From Clavelina lepadiformis (lineage: Eukaryota; Chordata; Ascidiacea; Aplousobranchia; Clavelinidae), in contig NC_135240.1 in the NCBI RefSeq assembly GCF_947623445.1, forward strand, positions 5,580,001-5,644,000: a stretch of DNA of 64,000 nt, given 5' to 3'. Below the pieces are notes generated by a model. It did no database searches. It was not told where the DNA came from and saw nothing but the letters and a program-made list of their open reading frames with translations. Position numbers and translations under genes: made by a program. Position 1 is the first letter of the stretch. Each line of letters opens with the position of its first letter. Positions 1 to 9,464 of the stretch are shown one piece after another.

Positions 1-1546
1 TGGGTGTTGATGTTGCAAGCCCCATGGTAAGTCTTACACCCAGCCAACTTGAACACTGAGTACTTTTTTTTTGTTGGGAACAATAAGCATGGGCTGAAGG
101 TTGCGTAATGTAATCTTGCCTCCATGAAATATGCATTGAAACTGTCTTAAGTTCAGTTAAAATTTGAAAGTTTATAAGCCAGATAATTTGTTCAGTCATT
201 TATGGTCCTTGCCGGCTCTGCGATCATTGAATCGATTTCTCTGGTTGTCGCGATAAACGAAACAAGAAGCAACGCAAAGAAAAATGGAATCTCATTTACA
301 GATTACGGTATATAATGCTCAACAAAATTCTTAACTACCTGTAACCGTTTGCATTATCATATTGGTTTTAATTCATTTAAACACTTAAGCTTATGTTTAA
401 TTATTTATTTATTTTATACACTGCCATCAATGCAATGAAGCAAGCGTACAAGTAAATAAGCAAATTGAATATTTATGCCAATGTCACATGAGGTTCTTAG
501 GTAATTACAAATGATATATTTTTTTTGTCAAAGTAAATGAGTCTCGTGATCCGAGCACGAATGTGGTGCTTCTAGAAGATTCCGCCGCTGTGCTTGGTGT
601 TGGGATTGCTGGAGCTGCCCTTGCCATGACCCACTATGCAGGTTGACTTGTGTTGTTTCACCATAGCAGCTTAACTGCTGTCTATTACCCATGCAAGACC
701 AAATAAGTGGTTGAGACGGAATTTGGTAGACGTCTGTGTAAATACATCAATGTCTAATTGATATATTAAAATGTATGCTTTAGTGACAGGTTTCGCCACA
801 GGTGTGAGCTTGATTATGTTTTTACAGCTAACCCTGTTTATGATGCTATTGGGTCCATCGCGATCGGGGGATTGTTGGGGGCAGTTGCTAGTTTCTTGGT
901 GACCACCAACGTCAATGCTTTGATTGGTCGATCTATCCCGCAAAGCCAGCTCCAATCTTTGCAAGAAACTTTGGAAGACGATGCAGTTGTAAGGTTGGTG
1001 GTTTTCAGTTTTTTCAAAACTTGTCAAACAACTTTTGATAGTTATTTAAGTGTTATTAGTTTGTTTTTTATCATTAAAAATTCGTTGACTTTGTTTGTGA
1101 AGAAAGACATAGTTTGGTTCGCTCACACAGTCACACTCATCAAAAAACTCTGACTTCATAGGAGTCGCCAGTCAGTGAGCAATCTTCATTAGAGGCGTTA
1201 TTTCCATCCATTATTTTATTTTGCAATTCTTTTATGACGTATTAAACTATGTTTCAGGGGCGTTTATGACGTCAAAGCGACCCAGATCAACGCGGACGAG
1301 TTTAAGTTCAAAGCAGAGATCGATTTTGACGGAAGGGAAATAACCCGGGCCTACCTGGCCTCGGTGGACATGGAGAAGGTACTCCGAGAGATCCACGGGG
1401 TGCGGACTCTTGAGGAGCTGGAGCAAGTCATCTTGAGATATGGGGAGCACGTGATTGACACCCTGGGAGTCCAGGTGGACAGGATCGAGCTGGAGCTGAA
1501 GAAGAAACATCCTCATCTGAGGCACATTGATCTTGAAGTCCTATGA
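1..1546 (+). CDS. SLC30A9: SLC30A9 (ZnT9-like zinc transporter), 3' half
   Basis: Member of the cation diffusion facilitator family, linked in vertebrates to mitochondrial zinc export. The 5' part lies left of the window. Exons with agreeing phases: 1-26 (probable, ends ..DVASPM), 196-307, 534-641, 828-993, 1258-1546 (stop TGA). The spliced protein carries the family stretches YVNESRDPSTNVVLLEDSA, then a transmembrane segment (GSIAIGGLLGAVASFLV), NALIGRSI and the C-terminal cytoplasmic domain FKAEIDFDGREITRAYL with GEHVIDTLGVQVDRIELEL, ending HLRHIDLEVL. These match vertebrate SLC30A9 from memory almost position for position. Every junction has GT/AG and the reading frame closes across all introns. 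Exon 1-26 is the least certain because only eight codons are visible. Identity of the gene is near certain. Confidence 0.95.
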
Positions 1547-1735
1547 ACCGAGGTGGACTTGGGAAAAGATTACATGACATGTAGTTATTAGGTTTGCTTT
1601 CAAGTTACCATGAGCTGTCTAGAAAGCATGGGCTTCGTTTGTTTGCAAAACAACGTAAAGCACTTTTCTACTGCTGTGATTTGACCAAACTTTGTTTAAG
1701 TCTGCAAAGCTTGGACAAAAGATAAACTGCATACT

Positions 1736-1741
1736 AATAAA
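1736..1741 (+). terminator. Polyadenylation signal of SLC30A9
   Basis: AATAAA lies 190 bp after the SLC30A9 stop codon, on the coding strand and with no ORF between. It is the first canonical hexamer downstream, so it is the likely 3' end signal. Confidence 0.6.
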
Positions 1742-2490
1742 CTGGTACTCTCGCTTTACTGGTTACAATAGTTCTAGCAGTTTGTGGTGATGACCGAGCT
1801 ACCTTTTTCAACATCTCCTATTTCTGTACTTTATTTAGTGCATGAATGTTTATTCTGATGTCCATTTACATATACAAATTATTATTTAAGATTACTTGGT
1901 ATGTCGATGTTTTATGCTGTTTATTGTTCGAGTACTTTGTGTTTTAATTCCTGGTGATTCTGACTTGCTTCCACCCAAGTACATGATTTAAATCAGTTTG
2001 TGTTTTGTGTGAATTGCTCTTGTGAGCGGGGAAAAGTACAGAATGATTTTAATTTTTATCAATGTCGTCAATGTTTACAGTTTTTTTTAAATATTTTGTC
2101 CAAATCAAGCATATGTGTCACGTTCAGGCAGATTCGTGCTCAAATCTTTTGCGTCTAAAAGCGTAAAACCCAAGCAGAAAACATTTACGTCTAATCCTTT
2201 GTACACTAAAATAAAGATGACTATTGAAACAATTACAATACAGAAAATCTACGGTATGGCAAGACGTTGGAAAACATTGTGTACGACGAACAAGAAAATT
2301 AGCAGTGGCCGTCACACTGCGACTGTGTGTAACTTGCGAGTTATCAAACAAACTTTACTTTCTATGGATAAAACGTTTACACGAAGATTGGTTCTGTACT
2401 TTAATGGGCCGGCCGCTAAAAAACAAACCACCACTGGGTGGGCAACACTAGCTTCATCCTACACATGCTTCAGACTGATGATGCTTAACT
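1742..2490. other. Intergenic stretch between SLC30A9 and the MULE
   Basis: AT-rich sequence with T-runs. Short ORFs at 2115-2528 and in the overlapping frames show no recognisable domain and no clear splice structure. I see nothing else here except the left target duplication at 2491-2499. Confidence 0.5.
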
Positions 2491-2508
2491 GTAGGCGATG
2501 GTGGTCGG

Positions 2509-2630
2509 ACGATTCAACCCGCGGATGATTAAACCCAGGAACATTCAACCCACGGACGATTCAACCCCTGGACGATTCAACTCCCGGACGATTCAACCCG
2601 CGGACCTTTCAACCCACGGACCTTTCACGT
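2509..2630. repeat. Minisatellite array, left arm (GATTCAACCC units)
   Basis: About seven tandem units of 15-17 bp built on GGACGATTCAACCC with variable spacers (CGCGG, ACGG, CTGG). The same unit appears reverse-complemented at about 4730-4800 in the right arm. Confidence 0.85.
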
Positions 2631-2699
2631 ACTTATGGCTTAGGTTATCACCAAGTTACTTTGTAGCCAATTGTAAGCTTAATATTGGACAGTCTAGAC

Positions 2700-2997
2700 C
2701 AGGGATGTCCAACCTTTTATTGTAGTGGGCCGCATTGTCACTTGAAATAATTCAGTGGGCCGCAGAAACTATTAAATTTCAAGAAAAATGGATACATCTT
2801 CGAGTCTTATAGTTATATATAACCCTGTTGTTACCATACTATACTATTACTGCACCCCTAAAAGCTGACTGGTACATTTTAATTAGGGTAAGATTGAAAG
2901 TTCAAAATACTACTTGGAGTGAAAATGACTAGCGGGCCGCACAAAAATCTCAGGCGGGCCGCAATGTGGCCCGCGGGCCGCAGGTTGGACATCCCTG
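2700..2997. mobile_element. hAT MITE (298 bp), family A, nested in the MULE
   Basis: Terminal inverted repeats CAGGGATGTCCAACC at the left and GGTTGGACATCCCTG at the right. It is flanked by a perfect 8-bp target duplication GTCTAGAC (2692-2699 and 2998-3005). The 8-bp duplication and CAGGG ends are diagnostic of hAT elements. The interior is non-coding and contains several GGGCCGC words. A second copy of the same family is at 35740-36038. Confidence 0.93.
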
Positions 2998-3411
2998 GTC
3001 TAGACCTAGATTCTAGAGTTAGGCCATCCTGAATAGGCCTGTACGTCGTGGTTAACGGTTATGATACCATTACAATCGTACCGTATTTTCTTCAGGTACA
3101 AACTTAAACTATAACCACAACGAAATAAGCAGAATTATAGCACACAGAATCCCTCTTTCTGCTGTAGAAAAGGTTACTCGTTTATTTTCAAAATAATAAA
3201 TTAACTGGAGACAAGCGACTTATACAACTCTCAAAATGTTTGATCTCCCGATTCAAACTTCTTTGCGGGAAATCTTCATTCCCATCAACAAACAGTTGTT
3301 TCTAAGGCTTGACTTTTAATCGACGTGTAGGCTTTGTTTATTTTTCGCTGAGCAGGCCTACTAGTTACAGCACGGTACATAAACTTGTTTTCATTTCAAA
3401 ACAAGATGTGT

Positions 3412-3491
3412 ATTGGTATAGTGGTAAAAGCGGCATCCTTGCCTGATAACGAACTGCGTATAGACGTTTTTGTAAATGGGTTGAATCGTCG
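3412..3491 (+). other. tRNA-like (Gly-like) degenerate sequence
   Basis: The stretch has a good polymerase III A-box (TGGTATAGTGG, about 3413-3424) followed by a GCATCCTTGCC segment reminiscent of tRNA-Gly, and 50 bp later GGGTTGAATC, which resembles a B-box. No full cloverleaf can be drawn and the 3' half is degenerate, so it is at best a tRNA pseudogene or a SINE head. The B-box-like word is also the repeat unit of the neighbouring minisatellite, so the resemblance may be chance. Confidence 0.3.
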
Positions 3492-3690
3492 GTGTACCGA
3501 CACTTAATCACGCGACACATAATCACGCGACATTTAATCACCGACACATAATCACTAGGACATTTAATCACGCGACACATAATCACTAGGACATTTAATC
3601 ACGCGATACATAATCACTAGGACATTTAATCATGCGACTTCGATACGTAATCACGCGACATTTAATCACGCGACACATAATCACTTGGAT
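3480..3690. repeat. Minisatellite array, inner left arm (TTAATCACGCGAC units)
   Basis: About fourteen tandem units of 15 bp alternating ACATTTAATCACGCG, ACACATAATCACGCG and ACATTTAATCACTAGG. The array reappears as its reverse complement at 4550-4715. Confidence 0.85.
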
Positions 3691-4318
3691 GCGACTCCCC
3701 GACAATTGTTTTGACTCCGTTGCGCCAGCTTTCTCTATAATGTTTCTTTAAATCAACACCAGCTTCATAAAGTCTAATTGTTATATTGTCCGAAAGTATA
3801 ACCTATGTAATATCTAACATTATTCTACTGTATTGTCACCGAAGCTCTTGACCAAAGTACCATCAAAACGTTACACCGTAAAATACAATGCTACTTGTTT
3901 TGTGTCGGTTTTGGAACTCTGGAACAATGCCAATGAATAAATTATTACAATTTACTATCACGACCGCCACATCTCTTTGTATCTATAACGACTAGTCCAG
4001 TCTACAGACAATCTCGTTCCGGATACGGCCCGCGGGCCCTAGGTTGCGGACCCTTGGTCTATACTCTATAGCTTGCCGCTGTCTTACCGTTGTAACTCGT
4101 GGTTATTTCAATTCAGGGGACATTACTATGACTAGACAGTTAATCACACGACATTTATACAGTGTCTTTGTCTATACTATAGCCTGCCGCTGTCTTACCG
4201 TTGTAAATCGTGATTATTTTAATTTAACGGACATTACTATGACTAATAAAAACGGAACGATTCAGTGGCGTGGCAAACTCTACCAGAAATGTCGGGGCGA
4301 ACGGACATTAGGGCTACT

Positions 4319-4549
4319 ATGACTAATAAGACAGTGCAGTTTAGCTTAACATCGAAAGGGAATCAATCGGTGCTGCACAAACAGTACGAGTTTGTCAAAC
4401 ACCGTGAGTACGCAAACGGAACGATTCAGTGGCGTTGCAAACTCTACCAGAAAAGTCGGTGCCAGGCTCGTATAACAACCGAAGTGCAGTTGCTTACATT
4501 TCCTATGCATAACATTGCTGTAAATTGTAAATGTAAAAAAATATTGTAA
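4319..4549 (+). pseudogene. FLYWCH zinc-finger remnant of a MULE transposase
   Basis: A 76-codon ORF reads MTNKTVQFSLTSKGNQSV, then KQYEFVK, then IQWRCKLYQKSRCQARITT. The order F-x-x-S-x-K-G, Y-x-F, W-R-C, C-x-A-R-I is the FLYWCH zinc-finger pattern. This DNA-binding domain is often found at the N-terminus of animal Mutator-like transposases. A shortened duplicate of the same region, joining the start to the WRGKLYQK end, lies just upstream at 4230-4300. The rest of the transposase is missing. It sits in the core of the element between the minisatellite arms. Confidence 0.65.
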
Positions 4550-4800
4550 ATGTGTGATTAAATGTCGCGTGATTAAATGTCCTAGTGATTATGTGTCGCG
4601 TGATTAAATGTCCTAGTGATTATGTGTCGCGTGATTAAATGTCGCGTGATTAAATGTCCTAGTGATTATGTGTCGGTGATTATGTGTCGCGTGATTAAGT
4701 GTCGCGTGATTAACTGTCACCAAACCGAATCGTCCTAGATTGAATCGTCCGTGGGTTGAATCGTTCGCGGGTTGAATCGTCCGTGGGTTGAATCGTCCTA
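4550..4800. repeat. Right-arm minisatellites (reverse complement of left arms)
   Basis: 4550-4715 holds GTCGCGTGATTAAAT/CCTAGTGATTATGTG units; 4730-4800 holds GGGTTGAATCGTCC units. They are inverted relative to the left-arm arrays, so the element can fold back on itself. Confidence 0.85.
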
Positions 4801-4814
4801 GAACCGTAGGCGAT

Positions 4815-5830
4815 ACATATTTCCGTTTTACTTTCAATAAAATCAACCCTGGTTTTCTTTCATTGGTTTTTTGCAACCTGGTTTTCCAATATCTGTGCGT
4901 TTTAGCAACTGTCAATACGGTGGGACAAATCATGATTTTACGTGACATTCGCTGTGACGAAAAATGTTTAAGCTAATACCTTAGATAAATTTGGACACTG
5001 TTCTGTCTTGGTGTAAATCGCGATTACTTAAGGAAAACTCGTGTTAACCTATGATGTATTGTATTGTTTGTCTTGCGCCATTAACTGTGCGAAGCGAAAG
5101 TTAGGTAGCTAACCTATGTAGTTATAAACTTATAGCACAATAAAACACATGCTCACGAACAATCAAAGAGCAGGAAAAAGTGGCAAAGCCCAAGGGCTTA
5201 AAACATGCAAGATAGCGATAATAGAATTGTGCGAAAAGATGGTAGGTTAACATGGCCACTAAACCCACAACTTTGATGAGTAAACTGCGTGTTAGTGCTT
5301 TGACAATTACCGATTGAAAATTATTTTGCGATTGGTCAAAAAAAAGAAAAGCTTTTCCCTGCATTTTGTCTGTCCTCCTAACATGGGAATAATTTTAGGC
5401 AAGGTTTTATAATTTACTGATAAGCGAATAACAATCAATAGTTAACTTGATTGGATTGTAAACCTAGGTCTACGTGGCTCTCCTTGTCGGGTAACTTGGC
5501 ATTTTGCCAACCATTCTTACCAATTTTACTGTTGCTTTGTGCCAACAACGCCGGCACTGCACGGCACGGTGCAAAGCAAAACTCGAAGGTCCGGATCTTG
5601 GATTTAGTATACAAAAAGCACAACCAGATGACGTTAAAATTCAACAATTTGAGTAGCTGGGTCTAGCATTCAACGGCATCCTGTGGTTGTCTATGTGTAT
5701 ACTAGATCCTGACTTCCGTTGACTACAGCTAGAAGCAAGAATGTACGAGACTACGAGTGTACGGTATCGGCCCCAGCTATAGAATAGGGCACTTTTCAAA
5801 AAAACTCTTGCTTTCAAAGACGCTAGTTAT
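4815..5830. other. Intergenic stretch with one SINE-like repeat copy
   Basis: No gene recognised. A copy of the dispersed repeat described at 24545 and 29570 lies at about 5145-5270 (core AAGTGGCAAAGCCC then GGGCTTAA). Overlapping ORFs at 5435-5666 on both strands show no domain. Confidence 0.5.
5145..5270 (+). repeat. SINE-like dispersed repeat, copy 1
   Basis: Shares with copies at 24545-24657, 25171-25292 (reverse) and 29570-29690 the order GCTCAC..AACAAT, AAAAAGTGGCAAAGCCC, GGGCTTAA, then a GGTAGGTTAACATGGCC-like tail. No pol III boxes are clear. Confidence 0.55.
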
Positions 5831-6454
5831 GGCGTGATGGCATACACGGAAGCCTTTATTGTTTTTTTATTTATTATAAATTGGCATTTACACAACCAGT
5901 TTTTCTTTGTTTGCTTATTATCAATTGGCGTAAAGTTAAAAAAGTTTGTCGTCCATGTTAATTTAATGAACCTCGTGCGTGTAGCTGCCACACTTGCCTC
6001 TATGGCCGGTATGTAGCCTACTTACTTTAACAGAACAAACAGTCGACCACTAGACTAGACTGGCTTCACTCGGAGAAAAACAGAATCCACTGCAAAAAGT
6101 TACAATTATATAGGCCTTGGCCTACTTGTAAAATATTACCTAAACGTCGCAGTTTAAAAGTATGTTACGCAGGATAAAATTCTAGTTGTGATTGTTTTCA
6201 TTTTGTTGTCGTACGTTAAGTATATTTAGTTTTATTTAGGTTTGAATCAGCAGCATAGCATGTTTTTCTGTACATCGGCTACCTGACCCCATGGTCAATA
6301 GTGGAAAGTGTGGCAGCTGCACGCTTGAGATTTATCAATGTACATGCTGAATTCTTTTATCTTTATGCTGATGTATAATTAACAAACAAAGAAAAGCTTG
6401 AACGCCAATTTATAATAAACAAAGAACTAAGGATACGGTGCACGCCATCACGCC
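5831..6454. mobile_element. Inverted-repeat element (MITE-like, 624 bp)
   Basis: About 95 bp at 5831-5925 (starting GGCGTGATGGCATACACGG) match the reverse complement of 6360-6454, including the shared words TTATTATAAATTGGC and TTTTCTTTGTTTG. The two arms point inwards and enclose about 430 bp of non-coding sequence. No clear target duplication is visible, so the family is unknown. The interior at 6285-6350 contains a segment also found at about 49695-49760. Confidence 0.65.
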
Positions 6455-7553
6455 AAAATTTTCTGTGTTACACGAACAATTTCTCATCAAACATTGCAGT
6501 ACTTTGCAGTTGATACAAAATCTTTATCCTTAGACTGAAGAAAGTTTTTGGAAGCCTTAAACTCGACAATGATTCATCTTTGCTCAAATCTTGATTTGCT
6601 GTTGAGCCTTTGTTCAAGTTTAAATACAAACACATATTCCATTTTGTTTTTTGACCTTTGTTAAGTTTATGTTGTTACCTAAATTTGTCTTCCATTCTTC
6701 TCTTAAAACATAAAAGATCCAGATGTCTCGTTTTCTAGAGATTATACATTTACCATCGAAAAAGAGAAACCAGCAATGTATATAGTCATAAACTTTGCCG
6801 TCTAGTTGTTCTTCATTATGTTGATTATGGTTTTGGTATCGATTGAAATGTTTGATTGATAAGTTTTTTTTCACTGTGTTGGCTCTTGTGTTCGTTTGGT
6901 GTATATACCGGTAAGTTGTAACTCCCACCACATTGCTTCTACAGTATGTATACCTACATTGTACTTTTTGTCCAATTGTTAAACAGAATTAGTCTATATC
7001 TTCTTCGCGCAAAGTTGTTAGTTTTACTTTGTTGTATCTCATTAAACTTTTTAAGCACCTTGTCCATGTAGCATTGAAGGAATACAACATTCAGACATTT
7101 TGCGCCAGACAACAGAATATGCCATACCCACCCCAAAGTTTTTTATGGAGCTAAGCGTTTGCACACCTGCACATTAAATGGTTGTCTCGCCATGAAATAC
7201 GCGATGCTTACTAGTTGCATTACTTGGATCCCATAGTGGAGAGTACTCTTGAGACTTTTCAAAACTGCTCTTGTTGCTCCCGAATGTCAACTTAAGGGGA
7301 ACCTGTGATCTCTAAAAGGAGCAATATTATACTTTCGTTTTTATTTTTCTTTAGACAGGAAAGAGCACAATGTCTCTTTTTTGGCAATTATCATGTGTGT
7401 CTAACTTTAAATGAAGGTTTAGCTCAGAAATATCGACTCACAGTAGTTTGTTTCTGTAATGAATTTAGCCCAACAATTAGTATTTTATTTACTTTGCAGT
7501 GCGCACAAGAAAATCTAACTAAACAATTAGTGGGTGATAAAGTTTTCCACAAA
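6455..7553. other. Region upstream of PICALM, including 5' UTR acceptor
   Basis: No gene recognised to about 7490. A good 3' splice site (TTTACTTTGCAG) ends at about 7499, 55 bp before the PICALM start codon. The ORF can be read open upstream to 7305, but that part is low-complexity intron sequence. This suggests a 5' UTR intron. Confidence 0.5.
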
Positions 7554-9275
7554 ATGGCGGGACAAAGTATTGGTGATAGAATTGTTGCCGCCCAACATAC
7601 TATAATTGGCTCGGATATGTCAAAAAGTGTTTGCAAGGCTACGACTAGCGAAGCAATGGGACCAAAAAAGAAGCATTTGGATTACCTGAATGCTCTGACC
7701 AGCGAAGCAAATGTGAGCATCCCTGAGCTCACTGATATTCTTGTGGAGAGGAGCAAGCAAATGAAATGGGTGATTGTTTTTAAATCCCTGATCACCACTC
7801 ACCACTTGATGTGTTATGGAAATGAGAAATTTTTGCAGCATGTGGCCTCTCGAAATTCTTTCTTTGCTTTGGGACATTTTCTTGATAAAACAGGAGTCCA
7901 GGGTTATGATATGTCAAACTACATACGAAGATATTCCGCTTACTTGAATGAGAAAGCCATTTCTTACCGAACAGTGGCGTATGATTTCACGCGAGTGAAA
8001 AGAGGAAAAGGTGGCATGCTTCGTTCATTGGACGGAGAAAAGCTTTTGAAAGCTTTACCTGTTGTACAGAAACAGTTGGATGCTCTGCTTGAGTTCGATG
8101 CAATTCCCAATGAATTAACAAACGGTGTGGTCAATTCAGCATTTCTGCTTCTCTTTAAGGATCTCATCAGGCTCTTTGCTTGTTACAACGATGGTATAAT
8201 AAACCTTCTGGAGAAATATTTTACTATGAAGAAGGCTCAATGTAAGGAAGGTCTAGAAATTTACAAAAAGTTTCTAACGAGAATGTCGAAAGTTTCTGAT
8301 CTGCTCAAAGTAGCTGAGCAGGTTGGAATAGACAAAGGGGAAATCCCTGATTTGACTAGAGCACCGAGCAGTCTATTGGATGCCCTAGAACAGCATCTGG
8401 ATTCCATGGAAGGAAAGAAGTCTGAAGTGAAGATTGACGATGTGAAGTTGTCTTTCCAGAAGACAGATGAAAGCTTACAAAAGTTAGCGTTAGATGAGGA
8501 GGAATTGCGTTTAAGTGCTTTCAAGAAGGAGAGAGAAAACCAGGAGCATTTTCATCCAGCTCCAGATATGGTTGCAACTGTGCCAGCAAACGCAGCTCCA
8601 ACTACCAGCAGTGCACCAGTTACTTCGGTGCCCAGTAACATGACGGATATGCTCGATATATTTAGCAGCAATGCACCAGGCACTTCTGCAAATACTACGG
8701 CAACTGATTTTACATTTTTCCCGCCAGCAACAAACGCTCAACAACCAGCTCAAGACTTAGCAGCTGGATTGCTTCAGCCAACTGTTCTTGGACAGCAGCA
8801 GCTGAGCATGTCACAACAGGCAGCAGGTCAGACTGGGTTGAATAAGGATTATGAATCATCTCTTGCTGATGTAATGGCTAACCTTACGACTGGAGGCCAG
8901 AAAGGTAATCGTGAGTTTGAACCAAAGACAGAGAAAAGGTTGACCGGCGGTGCCAATTTCAATCCCACGATGCCGCCTGCTGCGATGACAATGCAATCAA
9001 GTCCGATGCATAATATAGCACAACCAATGGCAGCTCAACCACAATTCGGGTATCAAGCCATGCCAGCAATGGGCATGACGCGGCCCGCATTCGCACAGCC
9101 GGTTTATGGAATGCAAGTGAATTATCAGCAACCTATGATGGCCAACCCCAATGCTGTGTCTATGGGTTATCAACAAGTGCCAATGGCCAACTATAATGCA
9201 TCCAATATGTCTATGGGCTTTCAGCAGGGACCTGCACGTCCATTGAATCCTAACAATCCTTTTGGATCAATGTAG
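7554..9275 (+). CDS. PICALM: PICALM/AP180 clathrin assembly protein, single coding exon
   Basis: A 573-aa endocytic adaptor that binds PI(4,5)P2, clathrin and AP-2 at the plasma membrane. I chose the ATG at 7554 (MAGQSIGDRI) because it aligns with the usual ANTH start; the open frame upstream to 7305 looks like intron. Residues 1-290 form the ANTH domain. The phosphoinositide-binding motif K-A-T-x6-P-K-K-K-H lies at residues 28-41. DMSNYIRRYSAYLNEKA and the following helices are typical. The C-terminal half is low-complexity, rich in Q, A, M and P, with DMLDIF (clathrin/AP-2-type) and a terminal NPF (NPNNPFGSM). Vertebrate PICALM and SNAP91 have many coding introns; this copy has none. It could stand for both vertebrate paralogues. 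Confidence 0.95.
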   Translation: MAGQSIGDRIVAAQHTIIGSDMSKSVCKATTSEAMGPKKKHLDYLNALTSEANVSIPELTDILVERSKQMKWVIVFKSLITTHHLMCYGNEKFLQHVASRNSFFALGHFLDKTGVQGYDMSNYIRRYSAYLNEKAISYRTVAYDFTRVKRGKGGMLRSLDGEKLLKALPVVQKQLDALLEFDAIPNELTNGVVNSAFLLLFKDLIRLFACYNDGIINLLEKYFTMKKAQCKEGLEIYKKFLTRMSKVSDLLKVAEQVGIDKGEIPDLTRAPSSLLDALEQHLDSMEGKKSEVKIDDVKLSFQKTDESLQKLALDEEELRLSAFKKERENQEHFHPAPDMVATVPANAAPTTSSAPVTSVPSNMTDMLDIFSSNAPGTSANTTATDFTFFPPATNAQQPAQDLAAGLLQPTVLGQQQLSMSQQAAGQTGLNKDYESSLADVMANLTTGGQKGNREFEPKTEKRLTGGANFNPTMPPAAMTMQSSPMHNIAQPMAAQPQFGYQAMPAMGMTRPAFAQPVYGMQVNYQQPMMANPNAVSMGYQQVPMANYNASNMSMGFQQGPARPLNPNNPFGSM

Positions 9276-9458
9276 TCTCTGCCACTATGCTTTTGCAAAC
9301 AGATTCATTTGGTGGGAAATTTACTTTACGCAATTGATGAAAGATGGAACAATGTAGCCTATGTTTATATATAAAATGAAAATTTAAGCCGTTCCGATTT
9401 TAAAACAATAAGTTTCATTTTTTTGTGTATTGCTAAAAAGGTCAGTTTACTGCTGAGT

Positions 9459-9464
9459 AATAAA
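9459..9464 (+). terminator. Polyadenylation signal of PICALM
   Basis: AATAAA 184 bp after the stop. Further hexamers at about 9762, 10741 and 11836 would allow longer 3' UTR forms. Confidence 0.55.

Larger units (their letters stand above)
2500..4805. mobile_element. Mutator-like (MULE) foldback element with minisatellite arms
   Basis: The element is flanked by an exact direct repeat GTAGGCGAT at 2491-2499 and 4806-4814, a 9-bp target duplication typical of Mutator-like elements. Its ends are inverted copies: left GGTGGTCGGACGATTC, right (reverse complement) GGTTCTAGGACGATTC, both followed by AACCC. Each arm carries an array of GGACGATTCAACCC-type units and an array of AATCACGCGAC/AATCACTAGGAC units; the right arm is the reverse complement of the left. 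The core (about 3700-4545) has a partly triplicated segment and a FLYWCH zinc-finger remnant, a domain frequent in MULE transposases. No transposase catalytic core is present, so it is non-autonomous. A hAT MITE sits in the left arm. At 3477 the GATTCAACCC unit reappears inverted, so two related elements may be nested or joined. Confidence 0.75.

Noticed and set aside
7305-7553. N-terminal extension of the PICALM frame
   Set aside because: The open frame upstream of 7554 is low-complexity intron-like sequence with a strong splice acceptor at 7499, and the ANTH domain starts at the inner Met.
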